From Apricaphanius iberus (Eukaryota; Chordata; Actinopteri; Cyprinodontiformes; Aphaniidae), in assembly GCA_028564705.1 (NCBI GenBank), contig JAPXFQ010001411.1, forward strand, positions 323,501-387,500: a DNA stretch of 64,000 bases, written 5' to 3'. Every line of letters begins with the position of its first letter. The stretch's first letter is position 1. The position numbers and the translations under genes were made by a program. Of this stretch, positions 9,240 through 20,355 are shown piece after piece. The notes beneath the pieces were generated by a model. That model worked only from the letters and a program-made list of their open reading frames with translations, searched no databases and was not told the DNA's origin.

Positions 9240-11700
9240 ATAAATCAGAATCAGAATCAGAATCAGTTTATTGGCCAAGTATGTCACATACAAGGAATTT
9301 GACTCCGGCAAACTTTTTTCTCCAGTACAGAACTTGAATAAGTGAAATAAAAAAAGAAAAAAAGAAAAATAAGAACAAAAATAAGTAAAAATACAAATAA
9401 ATATCAGATCGTAAATAATAAAGGATAATATATACACCAAGCCGGGGTTATTTTACAGTGAGTATGTACAGAAGTGCAGAGTTATAGTTTATTGTTATGT
9501 GAGTGCACTCACACACTGTGACTAGACAGAGTTCGTCAGAGCGACAGCCTGGGGGAAAAAACTGTTTTTGTGTCGGGTGGTTTTGGCGTACAACGCTCTG
9601 TAACGCCGACCTGAGGGGAGGAGCCTAAACAGATTGTGGCCAGGGTGTGAGGGGTCAGAGGTGATTTTCCTGGCCCGCTTCCTGACCCTGGCCCGGAATA
9701 GGTCCTGAATGGAGGGAAGATCGGTTCCTATGATCCTCTCTGCAGTCCTGACTGTTCTCTGCAGTCTGTCCTTGTCTTGCCTGGTGACGGATCCGAACCA
9801 GACAGAGATGGATGAGGTCAGGACAGACTGGACTATTGCTGTGTAGAAGATGATCAGCAGCTCCTGGGGCAGGTTGAACTTCCTGAGCTGACGCAGAAAG
9901 TACAGCCTTTGCTGGGCCTTTTTCCTTATTATGTTGATGTGTGAGGTCCACTTCAGGTCCCGTGTGATGGTGGATCCTAGGAACCTGAAAGACTCCACTG
10001 TGGGGACTGGCTTGTTGAGGATCATGAGAGGAGATGTTGATGGTGGTCTCTTCCTGAAGTCCACTGTCATCTCCACAGTTTTGAGCGGGTTTAGCTCCAG
10101 GTGGTTCTGACTGCACCAGAGAACCAGCTGTTCCACTTCCTTTCTGTACACAGACTCGTCGCCGTCGCGGATGAGTCCAATGACGGTGGTGTCATCTGCA
10201 AACTTCAGGAGTTTCACAGAAGGGTCCCTCGACGTGCAGTCAGTGGTGTAAAGGGAGAAGAGCAGTGGGGAGAGAACACATCCCTGGGGGGCGCCGATGC
10301 TGAGGGAACGGGAGCTGGATGTGAACTTACCCAGTTTCACCTGCTGCCTCCTGTCAGTCAGGAAACTGGTAATCCACTGACAGGTGGATGGAGGCACGGT
10401 GAGCTGGGACAGTTTTTGGTGGAGGAGCTCTGGGACAATGGTGTTAAACGCAGAGCTGAAGTCCACAAACAGGACCCGAGCGTAGGTACCTGCAGAGTCT
10501 AGATGGTGCAGGATGTAGTGTAGAGCCATGTTGACGGCATCATCCACTGACCTGTTTGATCTGTAGGCGAACTGCAGGGGGTCTAGCAGGGGATCTGTGA
10601 TGTCCTTCAGGTGGGTCAGTACCAGACGCTCAAAGGATTTCATGACCACAGATGTTAGGGCAACTGGTCTGTAGTCATTTAATCCAGTGACTGGGGACTT
10701 CTTGGGAACCGGTATGATGGTGGAGCGTTTGAGGCAGGAGGGGACCTCACACAGCTCCAGGGAGTTATTGAAGATCTGGGTGAAGATGGGAGCCAGCTGG
10801 TCAGCACAGAATTTCAGAGAGGCTGGGGACACTCCGTCTGGTCCCTGAGCCTTTTTAATTTTCTGTCTCTGAAATAGCTGGCGCACGTCCTGTTCGCAGA
10901 TCGTCAAGGCAGGTACGTGGGTGGTTTGGGGTGAAGCTGGGTCTTTTGTGATGGAGATGGTGGGGGAGGTGGGAGGTGTGAAAGTCCTTTCAAACCTGGA
11001 AAAGAAGTCGTTGAGGTCCTCAGCCAGGCGGGGGCTCTCCACAGGGTGGGGGGATGGTCTCCTACAGTTAGTAATGGTCTGCAGGTAGCTCCAAACTGCA
11101 GAGGGGTCGTTAGCAGAAAAACGGTCCTTAAGCTTAGCACTGTAGTTCCTCTTTGCTGCTTTGATCCCTCTTGTCAGCTGGTTCCTGGCCTGTTTGTACA
11201 GGTCCCGATCCCCACTCCTGTAGGCCTCCTCCTTGTCCTGGCGTAGCCGTCTCAGTTCTGCAGTGAACCACGGTTTATTGTTTTTGAATGAGCAGAAGGT
11301 TTTGGTCTGCACACACATGTCCTCACAAAAGCTGATGTAGGATGTCACAGTGTCGGTCAGTTCATCCAGGGATGAAGCCGCTGCTTCAAAGACGCTCCAA
11401 TCAGTGCAGTCAAAGCAGGCCTGTAGCTGCATCTTTGACTCATCAGTCCATCTCCTCACAGTTCTTACTACAGGCTTAGCAGATTTCAGCTTCTGCCTGT
11501 AAGATGGGATGAGGTGGACCAGGCAGTGGTCGGAAAGTCCCAAAGCAGCACGGGGGACAGAGCGATATGCATTTTTTATTGTGGTGTAGCAGTGATCTAA
11601 AGTGTTCATGTCCCTGGTGGGACACGTCACATGTTGTTTATATTTAGGCAGTTCAAGTTTGAGGTTTTAGATAAATGTGAAATGTTTCCAAAGACGGTGT
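9240..11700 (-). mobile_element. L2/Rex1-type LINE, 5'-truncated, young copy 1
   Basis: The 3' end (low coordinates) carries the teleost L2/Rex1 tail: CTTGGCCAATAAACTGATTC and then TGATTC repeats. The body is one long open frame covering the endonuclease end, RT and C-terminus. The 5' end fades at about 11.70 kb, where it abuts a Gypsy LTR fragment. The 3' 1.78 kb is almost identical to 34743-36526. Confidence 0.9.
9522..11630 (-). CDS. L2-type LINE ORF2: endonuclease end + reverse transcriptase (702 aa, 5'-truncated)
   Basis: Makes cDNA directly at a nicked target site. The order is: the tail of the apurinic-type endonuclease (residues 1-50, SDHCLVHLIPSYR), a linker, then RT. RT motifs visible are GPDGVSP, the YRPVALTS block, LFVDFSSAFNTI (first catalytic Asp), GAPQGCVLSPLLFSLYT and FADD (catalytic pair). 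The C-terminus SDPSHPGHNLFRLLPSGRRY is characteristic of the L2/Rex1 group. The frame can be read a further 12 codons upstream of the listed GTG start, so the start is a truncation point and not a true initiator. The N-terminal endonuclease catalytic residues are missing, so this copy is not autonomous, but no stop breaks the remaining 702 codons, consistent with recent insertion. Confidence 0.9.
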   Translation of the reverse strand: MTCPTRDMNTLDHCYTTIKNAYRSVPRAALGLSDHCLVHLIPSYRQKLKSAKPVVRTVRRWTDESKMQLQACFDCTDWSVFEAAASSLDELTDTVTSYISFCEDMCVQTKTFCSFKNNKPWFTAELRRLRQDKEEAYRSGDRDLYKQARNQLTRGIKAAKRNYSAKLKDRFSANDPSAVWSYLQTITNCRRPSPHPVESPRLAEDLNDFFSRFERTFTPPTSPTISITKDPASPQTTHVPALTICEQDVRQLFQRQKIKKAQGPDGVSPASLKFCADQLAPIFTQIFNNSLELCEVPSCLKRSTIIPVPKKSPVTGLNDYRPVALTSVVMKSFERLVLTHLKDITDPLLDPLQFAYRSNRSVDDAVNMALHYILHHLDSAGTYARVLFVDFSSAFNTIVPELLHQKLSQLTVPPSTCQWITSFLTDRRQQVKLGKFTSSSRSLSIGAPQGCVLSPLLFSLYTTDCTSRDPSVKLLKFADDTTVIGLIRDGDESVYRKEVEQLVLWCSQNHLELNPLKTVEMTVDFRKRPPSTSPLMILNKPVPTVESFRFLGSTITRDLKWTSHINIIRKKAQQRLYFLRQLRKFNLPQELLIIFYTAIVQSVLTSSISVWFGSVTRQDKDRLQRTVRTAERIIGTDLPSIQDLFRARVRKRARKITSDPSHPGHNLFRLLPSGRRYRALYAKTTRHKNSFFPQAVALTNSV

Positions 11701-11708
11701 TACAAAGT

Positions 11709-12105
11709 GAAGTGTAGTGAGGACAAAGTAGTCGACATGCTGACTTGGTTGACGAGCAAATTAAAAAACAGTTTATTATCTTCTGGACAAAAAAACCCAG
11801 AAAAATCCAGCAGTTTTCAAGATGGCAACTCATCCATCGTTCTTTTAGTATCAGTCACTTTCAGAGAGTCTCCCTGCCACACCCAGCAGTCCACCTATAT
11901 ACCCTCAGACCCCACCTCCAATTCAGGTTGGCCAATCACCTCAGCTTTTCACAGGAGAAAAGAGAATGTTAACATTCATGTCACCTTCAGACATTCTCTA
12001 TCATTAGACAGTCTACATATAAACTCAATCCAATTTACAAATAATTCATTTCCTTTAGCTGCGGGTTTCCTCTTTAGCTCAAGATGGCTGCCACAGAGGA
12101 GGGTA
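11709..12105 (-). repeat. Partial LTR of the Gmr1-like Gypsy element
   Basis: Closely matches the split LTR at 32704-32973 plus 36527-36720, in the same orientation. It includes the CAAGATGGC(T/A) segments and the CCTATATACCCTCAGACC block. Both LTR tips are missing. It contains, uninterrupted, the site (AACATTCATGTC near 11965) where the other LTR is split by the LINE insertion. Confidence 0.85.
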
Positions 12106-12480
12106 GGGATGGGAAAAATGAAGCCCCATGAATCTATGGGGCTTTCCAACACATTGCTTCACTAAATGGCTCACTACTCGAGGCATCACTTAAATGGTTC
12201 AAAATACTGCCATCTGCTGTATAAATAAATGTATTGCAGGATATGCCATATACTGTCAAAACACAAATCCAAATACACAGACGTGTATGAGTCGTTATTA
12301 GTTAGTTTAGCTAGAGTGTGGCAATCTTTAGAAATCGCCAGAGGGGGAAATGTAGAAGGCAGATTCATATTATGTTATACTGTTAGGATGAATGTTTGTA
12401 TAACTAGTTTCCACATTGCAAGATCTCCCCCATTGGAAGGAATGTTTGATACGGCCAAATGATTGTTTGTGCAAAGATCT
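12106..12480. repeat. hAT-like terminal region (low confidence)
   Basis: Starts GGGATGGGAAAAATGAAGCC, which resembles the minus-strand end at 28083-28097 (GATGGGAAAAATGAACC). Both adjoin Gypsy LTR sequence, suggesting one hAT-type family whose end carries this word. The other end is not clear. Confidence 0.35.
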
Positions 12481-12744
12481 GGCAGAACATTGACTCACTG
12501 AGGATTTCCAAGAAAACATTAGTCAAAATATGATAGGGTCAACATAACCTGGCTCCAGTCTAGGAAAGCACAGCTGGTATCCATCACTTAGGCACCGCAC
12601 TTGTGTGTATGCAAGATATGCACGTTCCCCCGTGCGCAGAGAAGTACTTAAGAATCTGTACACCCTATTTTAGAGGAGAGTCCCTGGTACGATCGTTTGA
12701 TGCTGTATTAAGGTATGGTCTTTTGTCATAGTTTTGTGACATTT
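12481..12744. other. Unassigned, LTR-like stretch
   Basis: A TACTTAAGAATCTGTACACC segment followed by GTACGATCGTTTGATGCTG and ATTAAGG looks like the promoter/poly-A part of an LTR. No partner LTR or primer site was found. Confidence 0.25.
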
Positions 12745-12840
12745 GATCAAAACCTGGCCCAAGGCTGCATACCCATTCTCTAAGGCTGTGTCTGTGTTTT
12801 TTAATATTTGATGATACTCTAGAACCAACATTATTGGGAG
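12745..12840. repeat. Uninterrupted relative of the hAT 3' flank at 25.15/26.70 kb
   Basis: Contains CTGCATACCCATTCTCTAAG and GCTGTGTCTGTGTTTTTTAA joined directly. The same sequence at 25144-25165 and 26696-26740 is interrupted by 1.5 kb, so this copy shows the empty site of the Harbinger insertion. Confidence 0.7.
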
Positions 12841-15398
12841 CCAGCCAGGCTGACACACGCTCCGACCAGCTGTCTCACCCACACACTAGGAAGAAAGGGC
12901 CGGCCGAACAAAAATACCTGTTAAGGTAAGAACATTCTTTTTCTCCTCGATGTGTGGAAGAGAGTGCTTGATGTGAGTGATGTCGGTAAGGGCCTGAATT
13001 TATTTTAACAGCTTTGGGTTTGGAAATGTATGCTTTGGGAATGTTTTTCCAGGTCATGCAAAGCAGCTGCTAAAACTGTTTAATTAGAGGTAGATTTCCG
13101 TCTTATATTATGTGCAAGCCGAATTCAGTAAGCCAAATTATACTTGGGACTCAAAATTGGATCACAGAGCAGCTGTCAGAGTTTTCCCGTTCGCAGTTTA
13201 TTCCGGAAGACGTACGTAAGAGGTTTGCCTGGGTAGTGTTCCAGAAGCACACGCAATAGAATATATGTATATATAGTTAAGAATTGATACCTAGCTCTGA
13301 AGATGCTAGAAGGCGTGTGGGGTTGACAGGTATGGGAAATAGGGTTTTGGAATTGCCATAGTGGAGTTAATTATATAGGGGTTATTTTTTCCACAAGCTG
13401 TTTAACTTGGCATTAAATCAGCAAAAATATAGAGAAAAAACAGGGACTCAAAAAGTGTACACTATAATCCTTTAAGAAATATATACAAAGTTTGACATCT
13501 GAATTCAATCTGACCTTAAAAATGTGGCTACAGAAAAACTGTAATATGACATTAGATTCGCATCATAAAATTTCTAAAACAACTGCTATATGCCAACAAA
13601 CATTGTAAAAACAGACAGAGAAAATGAAAAGAGAAAATAATTTATTAATAACTCTATGATACAAAGGGTAGATTAAGGGTTCTTGAGGTTAAAAATAGTG
13701 CACGCTTTAAATCTTAAGTCTTTCTGTTCTCAAGGGCACATTTTGGGGACGCGCTGTTGTGCTGGATTACTTGCTGCTAATTATGGGGAAATTGAGCAAA
13801 GATATCGGCCCCGGAGAACAGAAAAGAGACTCGATATGTGAGCCCAGCCACACCCTGACAAGAAAAAAGCAGGCCTGCTAAACTACCATTTTACGGTAAA
13901 GAGCATAATTCTTCTCAAGGTGTGGTTGTATTCTTGCTTGTCGACTCTCACTGATAAAAAACTGCAATATAAATAAAATATAAATGCAAACATGAAAACT
14001 TATGAGCATGCTCTAACACTAAAAATAAAATGAAGGGGCTTTTTGCCTTTTAAATCTGACATAAAGCGCTTGTAATCGGCAAAAGCAAACAAGGGGGTTT
14101 TACAAAAAAGAGAAAAAACAGAGGGCACTCTATGATAAAAAAGGATGAATTTAATAATAATAATTAAATAAAAGTAGTAATAGTAATGACAGTATACTAA
14201 ATCCTTAACATAGAAAAAGTGGTCACAAATAAACTCTGATAAAATAAATTTATATATTATAAAATATAAACAACTGGTTAGAGATGACAAAATAAAAGTG
14301 AAATCTTTATTGTAATTCTGTGAAAAGACTGGACAGAGAACGACTGACTTCTGACGTTTTAACTATGTAAAAAGTACTTCTGTGACCAATTGATGATGTT
14401 GAATGAATGCTTTTGGTTTTGTTACGGTTGAATGTGCTGCTGACTGATTTCCTTGCTCTAAGGGTTCTAGCTCAAAGGTCATTGATAGAAATGCACAGTT
14501 AAAAGAAAAGCTATGAGCTGTGGTTTTTCCTTTATGAGGTGTTGATCCAGGCCGTTTTTCCTTTTTCTCCTCTGGAATGTTGAGCACTTTGAAAACTGGC
14601 TCCGTTCTCCTTTTCTTTCTCTTGGAGCTATCCCACAAGTTGTTCTTTGTTGTTCTTTTTAATTTGTGCGTCTGTTTAAAACGCCTGTCGCACAGTCAGA
14701 TCTGTGGATGCATAAAGCAGAGATTTAAACACCATAAAAGGCAGCAGCTTTGACAGCTGAGACAAAGGACATGCACATTCCACAAACTTAGCTCACATAC
14801 AGAATACTAGCGCTGCGCGTACACTGTAAAGACTTATCTTGCTGTCTGACAGGCCAACTACACACACACACACACACACACACAAACATTACACTTTAGT
14901 TTGCCTTTTGTGTCTGGAACAAACACCGAGAGTGGTTATTTAACAGTACTGATATTACTTGGGAAAACAATAGCAGTTTCCGAGTCTTAAAGTACTAAGA
15001 AACGACTAGTAATCATGAAAGATAAACACACACATTCTATCTGACGAGAAACGGAAAACAGTTGGAAAAAGTTAACAAGAAAGTAGCCTCTGATTACTTA
15101 CCGCAAAGTTGTCCAATACGGGAAAAATACAGTGTGACCACTGAGTTGTGTTATCTGTTGCAATAAAGGTTAAAAGAGCGGAGTGGATTTTGTGGCTTCT
15201 TGTCATAGGGAAAAAGATCTGCTGTGAAACTTAGCTGTGCTCTGGCTTGGACACTCCCAGCCGAAAAAGGAAAAAGCTGCTCATATTGTCCGGTTTACAT
15301 CAATAAAAAGAGGCTCATTTTGAAAAAGGAATAAGATAATTTAAAAAAAGAAAATGTAAAATATGTATTTTAGAATTTAGGAGTGAAGAATGAGTAAT
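12841..15398. other. No gene recognised; diverged internal duplication and (CA)n
   Basis: 12885-12975 and 13862-13945 are diverged duplicates with a shared layout: AAGAAA, a GGCC-rich block, GGTAA(G), TTCTTCTC, GTGTGG. A (CA)13 microsatellite is at 14860-14885. A frame at 14363-14638 (-) is Lys/Glu-rich but has no recognised domain. Confidence 0.45.
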
Positions 15399-16973
15399 AT
15401 TGTGAGATTGTTCTCCCACTTAAAATAATGATAGAGGTCAGTAATTTTCATCACAGGTACACTTCAACTGTGAGAGACAGAATTTGAAAAAAAATCCAGG
15501 AATACACATTGTAGGATTTTTAAAGAATTTATTTGTAAATTATGGTGGAAAATAAGTATTTGGTCACTTCAAACAAGGAAGATCTCTGGCTCTCACAGAC
15601 CTGTAACTTCTTCTTTAAGAAGCTTTTCTGTCCTCCACTCGTTACCTGTATTAATGGCACCTGTTTGAACTCGTTATCTGTATAAAAGACACCTGTCCAC
15701 AGCCTCAAACAGTCAGACTCCAAACTCCACTATGGCCAAGACAAAAGAGCTTTCGAAGGACACCAGGAAAATAATTGTAGACCTGCACCTGACTGGGAAG
15801 AGTGATTCTACAATAGGCAAGCAGCTTGGTGTGAAAAAATCAACTGTGGGAGCAATTATCAGAAAATGGAAGACATACAAGACCACTGATAATCTCCCTC
15901 GATCTGGGGCTCCACGCAAGATCTCATCCCGTGGGGTCAAAATGATCATGAGAGTGGTGAGCAAAAATCCCAGAACCACACGGGGGGACCTGGTGAATGA
16001 CCTGCAGAGATCTGGGACCAAAGTAACGAAGGTTACCATCAGTAACACACTACAACGACAGGCAATCAAATCCTGCAGTGCCAGACGTCTCCCCCTGCTT
16101 AAGCCAGTGCATGTCCAGGCCCGTCTGAAGTTTGAGAGAGACCGAGAGCACAAGGATGATACAGCAGAGGATTGGGAGAATGTCATGTCGTCAGATGAAA
16201 CCAAAGTAGAAATTTTTGGTATAAACTCAACTTGTCGTGTTTGGAGGAAGAAGAATACTGAGTTGCATCCCAAGAACACCGTACCTACTGTGAAGCATGG
16301 GGGTGGAAAAATCATGCTTTGGGGCTGTTTTTCTGCTAAGGGGACAGGACGACTGATCCGTGTTCAGGACAGAATGAATGGGGCCATGTATCGTGAGATT
16401 TTGAGCCAAAACCTCCTTCCATCAGTGAGAGCTTTGAAGATGAAACGTGGCTGGGTATTCCAACATGACAATCATCCCAAACACACCGCCCGGGCAACGA
16501 AGGAGTGGCTCCGTAAGAAGCATTTGAAAGTCCTGGAGTGGCCAAGCCAGTCTCCAGACCTCAACCCCATAGAAAATCTGTGGAGGGAGTTGAAAGTCTG
16601 TGTTGCTCGGCGACAGCCCCAAAACATCACTGCTCTCGAGAAAATCTGCATGGAGGAATGGGCTAAAATACCAGCTACTGTGTGTGCCAACCTGGTAAAG
16701 ACCTATAGTAATCATTTGACCTTTGTTATTGCAAACAAAGGTTATATTAGAAAGTATTGAGTTGAATTTTTGTTATTGACCAAATACCTATTTTCCACCA
16801 TAATTTACAAATAAATTCTTTAAAAATCCTACAATGTGAATTCCTGGATTTTTTCACATTCTGTCTCTCACAGTTGAAGTGTACCTATGATGAAAATTAC
16901 TGACCTCTGTCATCATTTTAAGTGGGAGAACTTGCACAATCGGTGGCTGACTAAATACTTTTTTGCCCCACTG
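15399..16973 (+). mobile_element. Tc1-like transposon with intact transposase, left terminus damaged
   Basis: Long inverted repeats of about 150-200 bp (15411-15560 and 16780-16973) flank a single 342-codon transposase gene. The right end is intact: it finishes CCCCACTG next to TA (16974-16975). On the left the homology starts only at about 15411, so the outermost ~43 nt, including the cut site and outer transposase-binding repeat, are replaced by unrelated sequence. Confidence 0.9.
15732..16760 (+). CDS. Tc1-family transposase (DD34E), intact
   Basis: Cut-and-paste transposase of the Tc1/mariner superfamily, acting in the nucleus at TA targets. The length of 342 aa matches the family's usual ~340. 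Residues 1-50 form the first helix-turn-helix ([20 protein letters not shown]). A GAPRK hook at 59-63 stands in for the usual GRPRK, and 80-110 form a second helix-turn-helix. The catalytic triad is visible: Asp155 ([11 protein letters not shown]), Asp246 ([11 protein letters not shown]) and Glu281 (DLNPIENLW), giving DD34E spacing. The start ATGGCCAAGACA is shared with related copies and sits at the usual distance inside the left repeat. No stop or frameshift is present. The damaged left terminus means the copy itself probably cannot move, although its protein could act on other copies if expressed. Confidence 0.95.
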   Translation: MAKTKELSKDTRKIIVDLHLTGKSDSTIGKQLGVKKSTVGAIIRKWKTYKTTDNLPRSGAPRKISSRGVKMIMRVVSKNPRTTRGDLVNDLQRSGTKVTKVTISNTLQRQAIKSCSARRLPLLKPVHVQARLKFERDREHKDDTAEDWENVMSSDETKVEIFGINSTCRVWRKKNTELHPKNTVPTVKHGGGKIMLWGCFSAKGTGRLIRVQDRMNGAMYREILSQNLLPSVRALKMKRGWVFQHDNHPKHTARATKEWLRKKHLKVLEWPSQSPDLNPIENLWRELKVCVARRQPQNITALEKICMEEWAKIPATVCANLVKTYSNHLTFVIANKGYIRKY

Positions 16974-16975
16974 TA

Positions 16976-19655
16976 AATCTACAAAAATAATAATTATGCC
17001 TCATCTTTAAAATTATGCCTGCAGTTTCCAAAAAGAATAACTAGTCCTTAATCAATTTTGATTATAAGCAAATTAGAAATTCTAAGAAACAACTTGAAAA
17101 AGTATGAACAGGAACTCTAGAATTTAAAATTATTTAAAGAGAGATGACAAAACTGAAATCTTGTAAAACAGGATGTTATTAAATAGAGATGTAAGTAAAA
17201 CACATGTACAGAAAGATGGTCTTTATTCAATGCTTAGCATGATAAAAATATATGGGGAAATCAAGATAATTGAAAATGATAACCTAGATGATCCTATCTC
17301 ATTTCTGACATGAAACATGTCTCATAAGAAAGTGGTTTTATCAGAACTAATGATTATTTACCCAATTGCTTCTTAAAGAAAAAGGGAAATCCCTTACTGA
17401 CTCTTTAGCTCTGCTTTGGGATTTTTCCAATGAAGAATCATTTATTTTAAATCTCATTTTACAAAGGATCTAATTAATTTATGTCAGCTTCATGAATATA
17501 GAGCTGAATAAGTTAAGTGTTATAGGACATTTTTTATCAAAAAGTCAGAATCACAATCAGCAACTGAAACCACAGCTGAAAGAGGGAGTATAACAACCTA
17601 ATGTTTACAAAAATAAATAGTTTATTAGAAAACACAATTTTCGTTCTATCTTGTGTTGGGATTAATTATCTTTATACCATGTATTTCAGGATAAACCTTG
17701 CTTTCCAATCTGGACTGCTTACTGCTAATCTTTAAAGGACCCCAACTGTCCTCAGCGAGATCTTTGAAGAGCCTTTACCCAGAACAGAGAGAATAAACAA
17801 CACACACAACAGACCTGAGTCAGACCAAAGTCTGACTAAATTCTTGACAGGGGAGCACTCTTTAATTGAAGCACAAAACAAAAGGATTCAAATACACATG
17901 AATGGTCAGCAGAAGAATCACAGTTTCCCGTACCTTTTTACTTCCCCGAGACCTTTAACAGTTCATTTGTGCGTAACTCCCTTTCACTCCCTATTTCTGC
18001 TTCCAAAGTATGTTTAATAGACTCAGCTTTGTTCTCCTAGATAACCACCTGCCAGGCCAACTTACAGACACTGCGTTTTCCCACAATCACAGATACAAAA
18101 AATTCTAATTGAGTATATGACCCTTACATATGTATATGTTCTTACTACTTCACTATACACAAACATGTTTACCTAAATATATGTAAAGCATATAAAAGTA
18201 TTAATATTCTTCATTTGTTATTTTAAAGGTAGACAGATCTAAATATCAGGATTTCGGAATAATAAACAGTACAATCAAAGAGCTGCCAAGTTCTGAGTCA
18301 CTGATCCACTCACTGCCAGAACTAAAGTATTTGACCTCCTTATTTGTCTCCTTATTAAATTATTTCAACATACCATCGGCAGAAGCTCACCAGTAACTTT
18401 TCATTTGAAGTGAAAGCAGAACACACGTACAACAAAACTAGAACAGCTCTCTAAATAATCATCAAGCGGCCATCTAAATTCCTAACCAAAGGCATAAAAA
18501 CTGTAGCTGCGTGTAATATAACGGTCTTGTCACTGACTACATTGACTCGTTAAGAGCAGTAATTGAGAAAAAGTTGTGTACTCATGATATTTGATAGAAT
18601 TTTCAGGCGTCCTGAAACAACCATGTCTGAAGATCTTATCATAGAACTTATTGCGAAGCCTAAGCTCAAAATTCAATGCAAGGGAATGAGTGAATGTGTG
18701 AATGCTTGTACATTTGGATGCTTCAAAAGGGCAAGTGAACTTTGCAACCTATGTGGGAGAATTGATTTATGGATGAAAGTTTGAATGACTCACTGACTGC
18801 TTTATTGAATTATTGATTAATACTGTATTGAGTGATTAATGAAACTAACAAGATATGTGCATGTTCAAAACTGGCTAGATGCTTTTGCCGCTTGCAGCAT
18901 TTTAGAATGCAAAACTAATTTGCTACTGCTTGAAATGCAGAGCTACACAGCTGTACGATGAAGGACCCTTCGCTTGCGCAACTGAGTTAAAAATAAATAA
19001 TATATGTCAGATAATTAACTAGTGTCCACAAGAAATTCTCTGCAGGAGATGGAGAAAAGAGGTGCATTTAGCAGAATTGATGAAGGTCCAGTGGACCCCT
19101 GAGACCACACAAGATAATCCAGAGGAAATGACACAAACCAAGGAGTGAAGATTCATCTGATGTGCTCCGAGGAACACCAACCGGCATACAGATCAAATGC
19201 AGTTCAACGAAGCATCATCTGAGCCACTGCGCCAAAGCCAAAAAGCAACTCAGGAGAGTAGCAATCGGAGGAATAAAACTGAAAAATCAAGGAAGATGAG
19301 AAAGACTGTGGGTCTGATCATTGTTCTGATTTAAATAATAGCAGGAAAAAAGGTCTGGTCCTGAAGGAGGTGAAGATTAAACCTAGAGGAACAGAAAACA
19401 ACGCCCAATCACCAGAGTAACTGCAAAGGAAAGCCGGCAGAAGGAACTGTCTACCCCAGCAAAGTTAAGTAAATCAGCACAAAAGCATGATGCAACATGC
19501 CACACCAGATCAGTCAGTCATCAATATTCAGCAAATTTAAAGCAAAATCATATACATAGATCACAAACACAGGGAAATTAAACAAGTGAAATAGGAACAA
19601 GATATAGAAAGCTGGTTTCAAAGTTGAATGAAAATAATTACCAGAACCCTCACCT
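16976..19655. other. No gene or element recognised
   Basis: AT-rich sequence with scattered short frames (for example 18563-18784) that lack family motifs. I see no paired terminal repeats. Confidence 0.45.
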
Positions 19656-20100
19656 GTTCATTGCCCACAGGGTTAACAACTACTCCTGTAACTATGCCAA
19701 CCAGTAAATCGAATCACCAATATGACAGCACCGACAGTAGCTGCTACCCCAAGCCCACTGCCATTTAATATCAATACAAGGAACCACACATTGAACAGCT
19801 AATTTAGTTACACTGGCTGTAAAACTTCTACCCTAACCCTAACTTTCACTCTCACAACAAAAATTCCTTAAAAGTAACCTACGTATTCAGATTAAATCTT
19901 TTTAAACTATACGAAAACCCACAGAAATTACCAGCTAAACCCTTAAAACGTATACAAATTTTATTAAATCAATCTGACCTCCTAAAACCAATACATAGAA
20001 ATCTACCCAAACAAAACCGTTTACAGGGACAGAAACACTCGCTTAATCACCAAAATCACCACTCTATTGGACTCCTGAACCTGCCCAGGGGTTGATCGCC

Positions 20101-20200
20101 CTGAGGACGCACGCCAGAGGAGAGACTCGTATGGTGGTTAAAACGGCCGAAACGAGTCGTTTGTATCCTCTGGTCCACCACTGATGAGAGGTTCTTGAAA
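20101..20200 (+). ncRNA. Structured PLE leader: nested hairpin with hammerhead-like fragments
   Basis: CCAGAGGA (20114-20121) pairs with TCCTCTGG (20166-20173), and inside it GACTCG (20124-20129) pairs with CGAGTC (20153-20158). Flanking words resemble hammerhead ribozyme core boxes: CTGAGGA at 20101-20107 fits CUGANGA, CGAAAC is at 20148-20153, and CTGATGAG at 20181-20188 is followed by GAAA at 20197. PLEs are known to carry hammerhead motifs, but I could not fold one complete catalytic core, so only the hairpin is firm. Confidence 0.4.
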
Positions 20201-20355
20201 TTATCCTAAAGAACTTAATCTAGCTACCCAATAAAGGTAAAATATCCTTGATATCTTGCCTCATTTATTGTGGAAATAAAAAAACATAGGACCTTACTAG
20301 AAGCTCTAAAACAAAACAAAAAACACAGGGAAAACACGCTCTTCAGTTTATTAAA

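Noticed and set aside
9655..10502. Secondary frames on both strands within L2 (repeated at 35164-36011)
   Set aside because: Shadows of the RT coding frame; identical in both copies because the copies are identical.
14363..14638. 91-aa Lys/Glu-rich minus-strand frame
   Set aside because: No recognised domain; low-complexity; no supporting signals.
18563..18784. 73-aa Cys-containing plus-strand frame
   Set aside because: No domain, no homologue recognised, no promoter or splice context.
19838..19852. CCCTAACCCTAA, telomere-like, near the PLE start
   Set aside because: Only two units; chance in an A/C-rich strand is likely, although some PLEs are telomere-linked.
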